This document shows positions 44,786 to 53,323 of a stretch of 64,000 nucleotides of DNA, in pieces. Source of the stretch: Halostella pelagica (GTDB taxonomy: Archaea > Halobacteriota > Halobacteria > Halobacteriales > Natronoarchaeaceae); the NCBI GenBank assembly GCA_005954745.1, contig CP040678.1, positions 806,001-870,000 of the forward strand. Reading direction: 5' to 3'. The notes beneath the pieces were generated by a model. It was given only the letters and a program-made list of their open reading frames with translations, was not told the DNA's origin and ran no database searches. Both the position numbers and the translations under genes were made by a program. Within the stretch, counting starts at the first letter, position 1. Every line of letters begins with the position of its first letter.

Positions 44786-45421
44786 ATGGCCCCGACTCTA
44801 CTGCAGGTCCTGGGCGGTGAGGGCAGTCTCCCCCTCCTGTTGACCGTCGCAGGATTTATACTCGTCATCATGGAGGCGTTCGCCCCGGGCGCGCATTTCA
44901 TCGTTCTCGGTGTCGCCCTGCTCCTGGCTGGACTCCTCGGTCTCGCGCTCGGCAGTCTGGCATCGCCGCTCGTTCTCGCCGGTCTCGTGTTCGCTATCGG
45001 GGCGGTCTCGCTGTTCGTCTACCGCGAGTTCGACTTCTACGGCGGCAAAGGGGCCGGCCAGACGAGCGACTCCGACGACCTCGCCGGCAAGACCGGTCGC
45101 GTCACCGAGCGAGTGACCGAAACGGGTGGCGAGGTGAAACTCAAAAACGCCGGGTTCAATCCCTACTACCGGGCTCGAAGCCTGGACGGCGACATCGACG
45201 AGGGCGAGGAGGTCATCGTCGTCGACCCCGGTGGCGGGAACGTCGTCACCGTCCAGTCGGTCGAAACTGACCAACGTGACAACATAGACCGTGAACTCGC
45301 CCGCGAACGCGCCGGCGAGAGCGACTCGCCCGACGACGCACCTGCGGACGACGATACCGATCTTGACGGCTCAGACACGGACTCCATCGAAACGGACGCC
45401 GAGCGAGAGAGTACGGGCTAA
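44786..45421 (+). CDS. NfeD-family membrane protein
   Basis: This 211-residue protein has about three transmembrane helices (about 15-90) and a C-terminal OB-fold NfeD domain (about 103-160, GKTGRVTERVTETGGEVKLKNAGF), then an acidic tail. NfeD proteins pair with stomatin-like (SPFH) proteins and are thought to act in membrane microdomains or membrane-protein quality control. The SPFH gene follows 63 bases downstream, the usual arrangement. It lacks the N-terminal ClpP-like protease of long NfeD forms, so it is the short form. Confidence 0.85.
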   Translation: MAPTLLQVLGGEGSLPLLLTVAGFILVIMEAFAPGAHFIVLGVALLLAGLLGLALGSLASPLVLAGLVFAIGAVSLFVYREFDFYGGKGAGQTSDSDDLAGKTGRVTERVTETGGEVKLKNAGFNPYYRARSLDGDIDEGEEVIVVDPGGGNVVTVQSVETDQRDNIDRELARERAGESDSPDDAPADDDTDLDGSDTDSIETDAERESTG

Positions 45422-45484
45422 CGTCAGCGGTCAACGCCTTTCAACACGGGAACGCTTTTTACGTCCCTGTCCTAAGGTAACAAT

Positions 45485-46639
45485 ATGTCGTCACTGACAA
45501 TCCTGCAGTCGGGGCTCACGCCCAGTCTGACGCTCGTCGCCCTGCTGTTTCTGGTGCTAGCGATCGTCACCGTATACAGCATGGTCGAGATCGTCGACGC
45601 GACCGAGAAGCGAGCGTTGACGGTGTTCGGCGAGTACCGGAAACTGCTCGAACCCGGTATCAACATCGTTCCGCCGTTCGTCAGCAACACGCACCGCTTC
45701 GACATGCGGACACAGACACTCGACGTCCCTCGACAGGAAGCGATCACGCGTGACAACTCCCCCGTCACGGCCGACGCCGTCGTGTACATCAAGGTGATGG
45801 ACGCGAAGAAAGCCTTTCTCGAAGTCGAAGATTACAAGCGCGCCGTCTCCAACCTCGCCCAGACGACGCTTCGTGCCGTCCTGGGCGACATGGAACTCGA
45901 CGACACGCTGAACAAGCGCCAGCAGATCAACTCGAAGATCCGCACGGAACTCGACGAGCCCACGGACGAGTGGGGGATCCGCGTCGAGAGCGTGGAGGTC
46001 CGCGAGGTCAACCCCTCGAAAGACGTTCAGCAGGCGATGGAGCAACAGACGTCCGCGGAGCGCCGCCGCCGCGCCATGATCCTCGAAGCGCAGGGTGAAC
46101 GGCGGAGCGCCGTCGAAGAGGCGGAAGGCGAGAAGCAGTCCAACATCATCCGTGCGCAGGGTGAAAAGCAGAGCCAGATCCTCGAAGCGCAGGGTGATGC
46201 TGTGTCGACCGTCCTCCGCGCCAAGTCGGCGGAGTCGATGGGCGAACGCGCCGTCATCGACAAAGGAATGGAGACGCTCGAATCCATCGGACACGGCGAG
46301 TCCACCACGTTCGTCATGCCGCAGGAACTCACCTCGTTGGTCGGTCGGTACGGCAAGCACCTGACCGGCAGCGACGTGAAGGGGAACGGCGACGTTCTCA
46401 ACAGCCTCGACTTCGACGAGGAAACCCGGCAGATGCTCGGTCTGGACGATATCGACAAGATCCTCGGCCAGATCGACGAGGAGGCGGAGATGGACGTCGA
46501 AGCGATGGAGCAGGAGGCCCAGGCCATCAAGGAGGGTCAGGACCCGGCCGATATCCGCGACCCCAACAAGGTCATAGAGGAGATGGACAAGGACTTCCAG
46601 GGCGAGGAACGAACCGAGGGCGAGTCGACTGACGACTAG
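45485..46639 (+). CDS. SPFH/stomatin-like protein
   Basis: This 384-residue protein has an N-terminal membrane anchor (about 12-33), the band-7/SPFH domain (about 40-210) with VRTQTLDVPRQEAITRDNSPV-type (here MRTQTLDVPRQEAI), then a long charged helix with repeated EAQGE/RAQGE units (AILEAQGERRSA, IIRAQGEKQSQ, ILEAQGD), and an acidic C terminus. SPFH proteins build ring or cage scaffolds in membranes. Paired with the upstream NfeD gene, it belongs to a known stomatin-NfeD module. A T-rich box (CTTTTTACG, about 45453) lies near the start. Confidence 0.92.
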   Translation: MSSLTILQSGLTPSLTLVALLFLVLAIVTVYSMVEIVDATEKRALTVFGEYRKLLEPGINIVPPFVSNTHRFDMRTQTLDVPRQEAITRDNSPVTADAVVYIKVMDAKKAFLEVEDYKRAVSNLAQTTLRAVLGDMELDDTLNKRQQINSKIRTELDEPTDEWGIRVESVEVREVNPSKDVQQAMEQQTSAERRRRAMILEAQGERRSAVEEAEGEKQSNIIRAQGEKQSQILEAQGDAVSTVLRAKSAESMGERAVIDKGMETLESIGHGESTTFVMPQELTSLVGRYGKHLTGSDVKGNGDVLNSLDFDEETRQMLGLDDIDKILGQIDEEAEMDVEAMEQEAQAIKEGQDPADIRDPNKVIEEMDKDFQGEERTEGESTDD

Positions 46640-46677
46640 CGAAGACATTATACGCCCCACGGTGCAAGAGCGAGTGA

Positions 46678-47292
46678 ATGCCCGGTTCCCGCGACGTCGA
46701 CGAGAGCAAGCGTGCCACGCTTCGGCGGTTCGCCGCGTTCGGAGCGGCGAGTCCGCTGACGCGGTTCCGAGACGACGCTGACGACGGGGACCGGAACGAC
46801 GCCCGCGACGCTATCGCCGGCTATCTCACGACGACGCCGGGCGCACACTTCTCCAAGGTCCGTGACGACCTCCAGCTAGGCACAGGCGAAACCCAGCACC
46901 ACCTCCGGGAACTGGAATCGAACGGAGCCGTCGAGAGCCGGAAAGACGGCGACTATCGGCGGTTTTTCCCCGCCGGCCGGTTTTCGGAGTTCGAACAGGT
47001 GGCGCTGGGCTACCTCCGACGGGACACGGCCCGCGGAATGTTGCTCGAACTCCTCCGAACTCCTGATGCCACCGGGTCCGATCTGGCGGACGCGCTGGAC
47101 GTTTCACGTCCGACAGTCAGCAAGTACGCGGGCGAACTGGAGACTGCGGGACTGCTATCACGCGAGGACGGGTACGCCGTCGAGGAACCCGAGACGGTGC
47201 TGACGCTTCTCGTCCGGTACGCCGACTCGTTCGACGCGGACGCGGTCGCCTTCGCGGCGACGGCGGACGACCTGATCCGGTTCGACCCCTGA
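46678..47292 (+). CDS. Two-domain winged-helix transcriptional regulator
   Basis: This 204-residue protein has two HTH segments. The first (about 35-95, IAGYLTTTPGAHFSKVRDDLQLGTGETQHHLRELES) and the second (about 115-175, RGMLLELLRTPDATGSDLADALDVSRPTVSKYAGELETAG) both read as winged helices. This resembles haloarchaeal predicted transcription regulators with two wHTH copies. Its ligand and targets are unknown. It follows the SPFH gene by 38 bases on the same strand and could regulate the module or act elsewhere. Confidence 0.78.
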   Translation: MPGSRDVDESKRATLRRFAAFGAASPLTRFRDDADDGDRNDARDAIAGYLTTTPGAHFSKVRDDLQLGTGETQHHLRELESNGAVESRKDGDYRRFFPAGRFSEFEQVALGYLRRDTARGMLLELLRTPDATGSDLADALDVSRPTVSKYAGELETAGLLSREDGYAVEEPETVLTLLVRYADSFDADAVAFAATADDLIRFDP

Positions 47293-47788
47293 AATTTTCC
47301 CGCTCGACGGCACACCGTCGGCGAAGGACACCGTTGCCGTACCGGCGGAAATTGGGAACTTGGGCCGGCCGTCCTCGCACATCTCTCCGACAGTACCGGA
47401 CAGTCACCCTGAACCGGGGGAACGCGGCGAGGAGACCGCCAGCGTGTATCCTCGCTAAACGACGCCGTCCGGATCGTTCGGTGCGCCGGCGAACTCGGCT
47501 TCGACAGCAACGAGCGATTCTGGGCGGTCACCGGCGACACGACGGCCACGCTACCGAGTGCGGACGTAGCCGAACGACTGATCCCAGGCGGAACGACGAG
47601 CGTCGCTGTCAGGACACGAGAGCCTGATCAGCGCGGAAAAAGCGGAGACCGTTTTGGGGTGGACCGCCGAGCGGTCGTGGCGGGACCTGCGGTGACCGAC
47701 CAGTAGTTCGTAGGGTTTGTCGTAACTGTGTATCGGTATTCGCCGACCCCCGTCGGGAAGAGACCGAACTGAATCACGACAGTTCCTA
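47293..47788. other. Gap with a possible decayed gene
   Basis: About 500 bases. One plus-strand frame (about 47447-47703) reads with haloarchaeal-like composition (LNDAVRIVRCAGELGFDSNE, RFWAVTGDTTATLP) but has no good start. A second frame just upstream (about 47410-47460) ends at a stop near the join. Together they look like one gene broken by a frameshift. I cannot name a family. No RNA gene or repeat is apparent. Confidence 0.35.
47410..47706 (+). pseudogene. Candidate frameshifted remnant
   Basis: The upstream frame gives SPEPGERGEETASVYPR then a stop; shifting by one frame at about 47447 continues with SLNDAVRIVRCAGELGFDS and runs to a TAG at 47704. The second part is acidic, G/C3-biased and lacks a start codon in the right place. 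This suggests a coding sequence broken by an indel. The family is unknown, and a chance open frame is quite possible. Confidence 0.3.
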
Positions 47789-48028
47789 TCAGACGCTGAC
47801 TTTCCAGGTCGTACTGGAGGAGTATCCCCACTTCTCGACGTCCACGTCGCACGTTCCGTTCTGGATGGCGGTCATGTTGGTGCCGACTTCCTTCGCAGTC
47901 ATGTCGAGTTCGTCGCCGATGAGTCGCGATTTGAAGTAGGTCTTCGTCTCGGCTTTCTCGCGGAGATACTGGAGGATGCGCGACTGCTTGTCGTTCAGGT
48001 CGGCGGTCGTGGAGGCGGTTGTGCTCAT
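47789..48028 (-). CDS. Small winged-helix-like protein (DUF7123 type)
   Basis: This 79-residue protein reads as a compact winged helix: LNDKQSRILQYLREKAETKTYFKSRLIGDELDMTAKEVGTNMTAIQ in overall pattern, ending in the EKWGYSSSTTWKVSV wing. It matches a small haloarchaeal family of unknown role (I recall the DUF7123 label, not checked). A GGAG element sits 6-9 bases before the ATG, a more explicit ribosome-binding site than most genes here. It may be a DNA-binding regulator or nucleoid-associated protein. Confidence 0.8.
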   Translation of the reverse strand: MSTTASTTADLNDKQSRILQYLREKAETKTYFKSRLIGDELDMTAKEVGTNMTAIQNGTCDVDVEKWGYSSSTTWKVSV

Positions 48029-48318
48029 ACTTACTCCAATGGTAGTTGCACCCTTAGTGGGTTTGGTACACGAGGTTAATCCGCCGCAGTCTTGCGATTA
48101 TCAACATCCGTAATCGGCGTCCGAACCGAGAACGACGACCGGTTGGTACGAGAAGGAAACCGGGGCTTACCGGCGCAGTCGAACCGAAAGCAGAGGAGGA
48201 GTTCCCGAAGCAGCGGCGACACGATCCGGATTCGAATCGGGTGCAGAGAGTGCGATCACGGCCCCGTTGCGTCTCCGAATCCAGAAAGTTCTTGGTCGCA
48301 CGCCCGCGACTGGCGACA
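48029..48318. other. Divergent gap before the glycosyltransferase
   Basis: About 290 bases between two divergent genes. A near-palindrome CCGGATTCGAATCGG (about 48226-48240) resembles a T-arm but has no tRNA context. AT-rich bits near 48090-48115 could hold promoters. No gene is seen. Confidence 0.4.
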
Positions 48319-50133
48319 ATGAATCGACGGGCGGTCGAAGTCAGCGTCGTCCTCCCCGCGTACAACGAGGAGGCGACGATCCGTTCCACGGTCGAGACGA
48401 CCGTGGCCGCGCTCGCGGGCTTTCTCCCGCGGGACGGGTTCGAGGTGATCGTCGCGGAGGACGGCTGTGACGACTGCACCCCCGAGATCGCGGACGAACT
48501 CGCGGCCGACGACGAGCGCGTTCGGCATTTCCACAGCGACGAGCGACTCGGACGCGGCGGTGCGCTCGAACGCGCGTTCGAGGCCGCCGAGGGGGAGACG
48601 CTGGTCTATTTCGACACAGACATGGCGACGGACATGCGCCACCTCGAAGAACTCGTCGAGAGCGTCCGATCGGGCGAGTACGACGTGGCGACGGGGTCGC
48701 GGTGGATCGACGGCCGGGAAGCCGACCGTCCGGCGAAACGGGGCGTACCGAGCAAGGGGTTCAACTTCCTCGTTCGCCGCTTTCTGTCGTCGTCGCTGCG
48801 GGACCATCAGTGCGGGTTCAAGGCGTTCGACCGGGACGCACTGTTTGCGCTTCTCGACGACGTGGAGGACGACCACTGGTTCTGGGACACCGAGGTACTC
48901 GTCCGTGCCCAGCGGGCGGGCTACCGCATCAAGGAGTTCCCCGTCGAGTGGACGCCGAAAGGCGACACGAAAGTCGACCTCGTCCGGGACGTGTTCGGGA
49001 TGGGGAGCCAGATCCTTCGCACCTGGTGGCAAGTCGCCGTCAGCCCCCGGATCGACCGCCGCGTAACCGTCGTCACTGGGACGCTGCTGACGGTCGTGGC
49101 GATAGCCCTGATGACCCAGTATCTCGACCCGTCGACGGTGCTTTCTCACGTGGCTGCCGCCGACCGCGGGCTGGTCGCTCTGTCCGCGGTGATCTACCTG
49201 CTCTCGTGGCCGCTCCGCGGGGCACGCTACCGCGATATCCTTACGGAACTGGGGTATACGGAACGGATAGGCTTCCTGACGGGGGCCATATTCATCAGTC
49301 AGACCGGGAACCTCGTGTTCCCCGCCCGAGCGGGCGACGCTGTCCGGGCGTACGTCGTGAAGGCCCGGCGGTCGATCCCGTACCCGACAGGGTTCGCGTC
49401 GTTGGCCGTCGAGCGCGTGTTCGACCTCCTCACCATCACGGCGCTCGCGGGCAGCGTCCTGATCGGTCTCGTCGTGACCGGTGAGGCGGGCACACTCCAG
49501 TCGGCCGTCCTCGGCACCGACAGCGAAAGCGGGCGGCTCGCAGTCGCCGTGGCGGCCGGGGTCGGCGGAGCGGCAATCGCCGCCGTTGCGCTCATCGTCG
49601 CCACCGCGCGCTCGGACCGGAACCTCGTCCGCGAAGGCGTCTCTCGCCTCAGTTCGGACAGCTACGCGCGGTACGTATCGGGCGTGATAGAGCAGTTCGC
49701 CGGCGACGTTCAGACGGTCGCGAGCGACAGTCGCTCCTTCGCTCGGGTCGGCGCGACCAGCCTCCTCATCTGGGGGCTTGACGTAGTGACGGCTATTGTC
49801 GTGCTGGCGGCGTTCGACGGCGTCTCGCTCTCGCTTCCGACGCTCGTCGCCGTCGGATTCTTCGCCGTCAGCGTGGGCAACCTCGCCAAGGTGTTGCCGC
49901 TCTCGCCGGGAGGCGTCGGGCTGTACGAAGGGGCGTTCACCGTGCTGGTCGTCGGTCTGACGCCGATAGGCTGGTCCGTCGCCGTCGGCGCGGCCATCGT
50001 CGACCACGCGGTGAAAAACGCCGTCACCGTGGTCGGCGGCCTCGCGTCGATGATCGCGCTCAACGTGTCGCTGACGACGGCCGTCGAAGAGAGCGCCGAG
50101 GCCCGCGAGAGCCCCACAGTCGACACCGAATGA
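48319..50133 (+). CDS. GT2 glycosyltransferase fused to flippase-like membrane domain (AglD-like)
   Basis: This 604-residue protein has an N-terminal family 2 glycosyltransferase (about 1-240: VSVVLPAYNEEATI, the metal-binding DTD in LVYFDTDMATD, and HWFWDTEVLVRAQRAGYRIKE), then a membrane domain of eight or so helices (about 255-580) of the lysylphosphatidylglycerol-synthase-like/UPF0104 type. This fusion matches haloarchaeal AglD, which transfers mannose to dolichol phosphate in S-layer N-glycosylation. I assign the dolichol-phosphate sugar synthase role from family; the sugar is not certain. It starts at 48319 since the GT2 fold begins there. Confidence 0.82.
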   Translation: MNRRAVEVSVVLPAYNEEATIRSTVETTVAALAGFLPRDGFEVIVAEDGCDDCTPEIADELAADDERVRHFHSDERLGRGGALERAFEAAEGETLVYFDTDMATDMRHLEELVESVRSGEYDVATGSRWIDGREADRPAKRGVPSKGFNFLVRRFLSSSLRDHQCGFKAFDRDALFALLDDVEDDHWFWDTEVLVRAQRAGYRIKEFPVEWTPKGDTKVDLVRDVFGMGSQILRTWWQVAVSPRIDRRVTVVTGTLLTVVAIALMTQYLDPSTVLSHVAAADRGLVALSAVIYLLSWPLRGARYRDILTELGYTERIGFLTGAIFISQTGNLVFPARAGDAVRAYVVKARRSIPYPTGFASLAVERVFDLLTITALAGSVLIGLVVTGEAGTLQSAVLGTDSESGRLAVAVAAGVGGAAIAAVALIVATARSDRNLVREGVSRLSSDSYARYVSGVIEQFAGDVQTVASDSRSFARVGATSLLIWGLDVVTAIVVLAAFDGVSLSLPTLVAVGFFAVSVGNLAKVLPLSPGGVGLYEGAFTVLVVGLTPIGWSVAVGAAIVDHAVKNAVTVVGGLASMIALNVSLTTAVEESAEARESPTVDTE

Positions 50134-50203
50134 CGATAGCAATCACTGAAAGTCAATGTACACCAGATCGCACGATTGCGCTGCGATCTGCGTGTAAACC
50201 GTT

Positions 50204-50731
50204 TCAGTAATCACTATCGTACTTGTCCGTGACGAACGGCCCCAGCGCCCCGGCGACGGCGTGGGTCAGCGCTGACTCCCTGTCGATAATACCGTCCGTC
50301 AGCGCACCCGCTGCGCCCTGGCGTTCCGCGACGTTCTCGGCGTCGAGCAGGTCGTCCATCACGGGTCCAAGTTCCTCGCCGGCGCGCACGCGCTCTGCCA
50401 CGTGGTCGGGTAGACGGAGGCTCGGCCCCCCGCCGCGGCCCGTCCGGACGCCGTCGGTGACGGCCGCCCACATGACGAGAAAGAGGTCGTTACCGCCATC
50501 GATAGTCGCGACGCCGCCTTCAATGCCGACGCCGAGGTCGTACTCACCGGAACGGAGCGCTCGCCGGGCGCGGTTTTTCGCACCGTCGACCGTCTCACCG
50601 TGTCCGCGCGGTTGTTTGCTCACGCCCGATTCGACCGGAACCGGAACGATATCGACGTTGCCGAGGCCTGCAAACGCCGCTTCGGTCGCTTCGACTTTCA
50701 CCGGGTTCTCGCTTCCCAGGCTGACGCGCAT
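50204..50731 (-). CDS. DUF84/YjjX-type inosine/xanthosine triphosphatase
   Basis: This 175-residue protein belongs to the DUF84 family that hydrolyses ITP and XTP to keep deaminated bases out of nucleic acids. Seen: MRVSLGSENPVKVEATEAAF, SGVSKQPRGHGETVDGAKNRARRAL with its acidic DGA, and DLGVGIEGGVATI. Haloarchaeal members are short like this. I chose the ATG at 50731 because the conserved N-terminal strand begins there. The gene converges with the AglD-like gene and diverges from tfb. Confidence 0.85.
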   Translation of the reverse strand: MRVSLGSENPVKVEATEAAFAGLGNVDIVPVPVESGVSKQPRGHGETVDGAKNRARRALRSGEYDLGVGIEGGVATIDGGNDLFLVMWAAVTDGVRTGRGGGPSLRLPDHVAERVRAGEELGPVMDDLLDAENVAERQGAAGALTDGIIDRESALTHAVAGALGPFVTDKYDSDY

Positions 50732-51030
50732 ACTGTACTGACGGGATCTCGTCGGTGAAGAATGTCGTGTGGTTGTCCCCGAAACGGCGGAAACAGGGCC
50801 ATCCGACAGCGACACTCGACTAACGCCGAGTACCTCCGTTTGCGGGGTCGATCATCCTGTTTGAATCTTTCCTTTATTACCGCTCAAACCGCTACGGATA
50901 GCCGTTTCACCGGTAACCTCTTCGAAATACCGAAACGTTTATATGAGGTCGTTCCAAAGTCCGTACAAGGAACCACCTCCGGGATTTTTCCATCGAATCC
51001 TGCCCGGACAGCTTCCGCCCTCTCGTACAA
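50732..51030. other. Divergent promoter region of tfb
   Basis: About 300 bases with no gene. It holds the strong tfb promoter (CGAAACGTTTATATG at 50931-50945) and about 85 bases of 5' leader before the ATG. The leader shows no obvious structure beyond a few short GC-rich inverted stretches. Confidence 0.5.
50938..50944 (+). promoter_or_regulatory. TATA box of tfb
   Basis: TTTATAT preceded by a purine-rich BRE-like CGAAACG is the best archaeal core promoter in the window. Transcription should begin about 25 nt downstream, giving a leader of about 60-65 nt. Confidence 0.75.
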
Positions 51031-51999
51031 ATGACCGAGAACACCCGAACACGCGCACGCAACCAAGCGGACGAAAGCGAGACCGAAACACAGGACGAGA
51101 CGCTGTCGTGTCCCGAATGCGGGGGGCAGCTCGTCAACGACGAAGAACACGGCGAGACGGTCTGTAACGACTGCGGTCTCGTCGTCGAGGAAGATTCGGT
51201 CGACCGCGGTCCGGAATGGCGTGCGTTCGACGCACAGGAGAAAAACCAGAAGAGTCGGGTCGGCGCGCCCACGACGAACACGATGCACGACAAGGGCCTG
51301 TCGACCAACATCGACTGGCGCAACAAGGACGCATACGGCAACTCCCTCGGCTCGCGCCAGCGCGAGAAGATGCAGCGTCTTCGCAAGTGGAACGAGCGCT
51401 TCCGAACCCGGGACAGCAAGGAGCGCAACCTGAAGCAGGCGCTCGGCGAGATCGATCGGATGGCGTCGGCGCTCGGCCTCCCGGAGAACGTCCGCGAGAC
51501 CGCGTCCGTCATCTACCGCCGCGCGCTCGAAGAGGACCTGCTGCCCGGCCGCTCTATCGAGGGCGTCTCGACCGCTTGCGTTTACGCCGCCGCGCGCCAG
51601 GCTGGCGTGCCGCGCAGTCTCGACGAAATCGCCGAAGTGAGCCGCGTCGAGAAAAACGAGGTCGCCCGCACGTACCGCTACGTCGTCCGGGAACTGGGCC
51701 TGCAGGTCCAGCCGGCCGACCCCGAGAGCTACGTCCCGCGGTTCGCGTCGGGGCTCGACCTCTCGGACGAGGCCGAACACCGCGCCCGAAAGCTGCTCCA
51801 GAACGCCAAGGAGAAGGGCGTCCACAGCGGCAAGTCGCCGGTCGGCCTCGCGGCCGCCGCCGTCTACGCCGCAGCCCTGCTGACCAACGAGAAGACCACG
51901 CAGGCCGCCGTCAGCGAGGTCGCGGACATCTCCGAGGTCACCATCCGCAACCGCTACCACGAACTGCTGGAAGCGGAAGAGAGCCTCGGCCTGGCGTAG
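51031..51999 (+). CDS. tfb: Transcription initiation factor IIB (TFB)
   Basis: This 322-residue protein is a full TFB: N-terminal zinc ribbon (about 28-60; CPECGGQLV and CNDCGLVVEEDS), a B-reader/B-linker (about 62-110, GPEWRAFDAQEK through RSRQREKMQRLRKWN), and two cyclin repeats (about 120-210 and 220-315). It recruits RNA polymerase to TBP-bound promoters. Haloarchaea carry several TFB paralogues; which one this is cannot be told from one copy. No C-terminal or loop abnormality is seen. Confidence 0.97.
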   Translation: MTENTRTRARNQADESETETQDETLSCPECGGQLVNDEEHGETVCNDCGLVVEEDSVDRGPEWRAFDAQEKNQKSRVGAPTTNTMHDKGLSTNIDWRNKDAYGNSLGSRQREKMQRLRKWNERFRTRDSKERNLKQALGEIDRMASALGLPENVRETASVIYRRALEEDLLPGRSIEGVSTACVYAAARQAGVPRSLDEIAEVSRVEKNEVARTYRYVVRELGLQVQPADPESYVPRFASGLDLSDEAEHRARKLLQNAKEKGVHSGKSPVGLAAAAVYAAALLTNEKTTQAAVSEVADISEVTIRNRYHELLEAEESLGLA

Positions 52000-52207
52000 C
52001 GACCGTTTGCGCTGCGGTCGCGCGTCTTCGGCGCTCCCGCGACAAAAGCTCGACCGAAACTACTCCCGTTTCACTTCGCTCGCTATGCTCGCGCCGTTCA
52101 CTCGTCGTGCTCAAAACCCGCGTATTTTTGCCATCGCGGAAATCGAAGGTTTCCACTGAGACCGCTCGCGGGAATCACGCTCGTCCGCTGGCCTGCCCTT
52201 CCCCGTA

Positions 52208-52241
52208 GACGGACACGCTCCGCCCTGCGGAGCGGTCCGTC
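52208..52241. promoter_or_regulatory. Long hairpin of unknown role
   Basis: GACGGAC-a-CGCTCCGC then CCT then GCGGAGCG-GTCCGTC: a 15-bp stem with one bulged A and a 3-nt loop. It is more stable-looking than any other structure noted here. It is about 210 nt past the tfb stop and about 145 nt before the small zinc-peptide ATG. It has no following oligo-T run, so it is not a standard archaeal terminator. It could be a small RNA fold, a protein-binding operator or a cruciform. Confidence 0.6.
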
Positions 52242-52355
52242 TCGGCCGGCATAGTCCGCCAAGCGCATCACTGGCAGCTCTCTCCTGGTCCGTCGAATCG
52301 AATATATGGTTCCTGACAGTGAGACAGCGTCTCGCGGGCACTCGACTCACGAAAC

Positions 52356-52363
52356 GTATATCC
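52356..52363 (+). promoter_or_regulatory. TATA box of the small zinc-ribbon peptide
   Basis: CGAAACGTATATCC has a BRE-like CGAAACG followed by TATAT, close in form to the tfb promoter. Spacing to the ATG (52388) is 25-32 nt, fitting a leaderless mRNA. Confidence 0.65.
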
Positions 52364-52387
52364 GTCATCGCAACTGGTGTTCTGGTA

Positions 52388-52501
52388 ATGACTGACCCCC
52401 AGTACAAGTGTACGAACTGCAGTCGCGAACTGAGCTACCAGACCACCAAACACAACGGCTGTCCGGACTGCGGGTTCGTACCGCTCCACAGCGCGGACTG
52501 A
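52388..52501 (+). CDS. 37-residue zinc-ribbon/rubredoxin-like peptide
   Basis: This tiny protein has two Cys pairs, CTNC and CPDC, separated by 17 residues, typical of a zinc ribbon or rubredoxin-like knuckle (YKCTNCSRELSYQTTKHNGC pattern, then PDCGFVPLHSAD). Small proteins of this kind are common in haloarchaea and usually go unannotated. The leaderless promoter at the right distance supports it as a gene. Its role is unknown; zinc-finger microproteins often regulate transcription or stress responses. Confidence 0.8.
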   Translation: MTDPQYKCTNCSRELSYQTTKHNGCPDCGFVPLHSAD

Positions 52502-52610
52502 TCCGAGTCCAGCGACGACGGACAGTCGTTCGGAAGACGATCACGGCGGGCCGTACGCACACCCTGCAGCGAAACATCCCCTTTTTGCCGCACGCGCTCC
52601 AGATCTAACC

Positions 52611-53294
52611 ATGAACTTCGACTCCTTCGTCCTCGCGGCGGCGACCGCCGACCTCGACGACGAAGCGGCCGCTCGCGAACACGCAGACGCCGTCGAGTTC
52701 CGGATGGACCTCGCGGACGACCCGCTGGACCAACTCGACGCGTACGACGGCGTCCTCCCGATCATCGCCACCAACCGCGCCGAGTGGGAGGGCGGTGAAG
52801 CCGACGACGCCGGCCGCCTCGACGACCTCGCGACGGCGTCGGAGTATGACATCGTCGAGGCCGTCGACGTGGAACTGAACGCCGTGCGACACGGCGGCGG
52901 CAGCGGCGTGGTCGAACACGCCAGGGACCACGACGCCACCGCCATCGCGTCGCTACACGATTTCGACGGGACGCCCACGGCGGACGAGATGCGGGAGATG
53001 CTCGCCGACGCCGTGGCCAACGCCGACGTTGGCAAGCTAGCCGTCACGGCGACCGACCCCGCCGACGTGCTGACGGTGCTGATGCTCACCCGGGAGTTCA
53101 CCGCGCAGGGCGAGACGGTTGCGACGATGGCGATGGGTGAGCCCGGCCGTCACTCACGGGCCGTCGCACCGGTGTACGGGTCCAGTATTGGCTATGCGCC
53201 GGTCCACTCCGACGAGGCGACCGCGCCCGGCCAGTACGACCTGGCGACGCTTCGTGACCTGGTCGAGCAGTTGCGCTCGAAACCCGAAGCTTAA
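52611..53294 (+). CDS. aroD: 3-dehydroquinate dehydratase (type I)
   Basis: This 227-residue (beta/alpha)8 enzyme dehydrates 3-dehydroquinate to 3-dehydroshikimate. Seen: VEFRMDLADDPLDQL, a catalytic His in ASLHDFDG (about 119), and the Schiff-base Lys in VGKLAVTATDPAD (about 141). GEPGRHSRAVAPVYGSSIGYA is the usual C-terminal region. Aromatic pathway genes for the preceding steps (DHQ synthase II, ADH synthase) lie within 1-4 kb on the other strand. The length is at the short end, as in other archaea. Confidence 0.95.
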   Translation: MNFDSFVLAAATADLDDEAAAREHADAVEFRMDLADDPLDQLDAYDGVLPIIATNRAEWEGGEADDAGRLDDLATASEYDIVEAVDVELNAVRHGGGSGVVEHARDHDATAIASLHDFDGTPTADEMREMLADAVANADVGKLAVTATDPADVLTVLMLTREFTAQGETVATMAMGEPGRHSRAVAPVYGSSIGYAPVHSDEATAPGQYDLATLRDLVEQLRSKPEA

Positions 53295-53323
53295 CCATCG
53301 GCCGGTTGGTATGAGCGGGCAAC

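Larger units (their letters stand above)
52000..52387. other. Intergenic region with a strong hairpin and two promoters
   Basis: About 390 bases. It contains a 15-bp stem-loop (52208-52241) and AT-rich elements ATATATGG (52302-52309) and GTATATCC (52356-52363). The first part reads like ordinary haloarchaeal non-coding DNA. A minus-strand frame (52111-52407) crosses the hairpin but has no recognisable family. A small RNA gene is possible. Confidence 0.45.

Noticed and set aside
48226-48240. T-arm-like palindrome CCGGATTCGAATCGG suggesting a tRNA
   Set aside because: No matching acceptor, D or anticodon arms could be built around it.
48256-50142. A 628-codon open frame opposite the glycosyltransferase fusion
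   Set aside because: Antisense of a recognised protein, rich in Arg/His as expected for such shadow frames.
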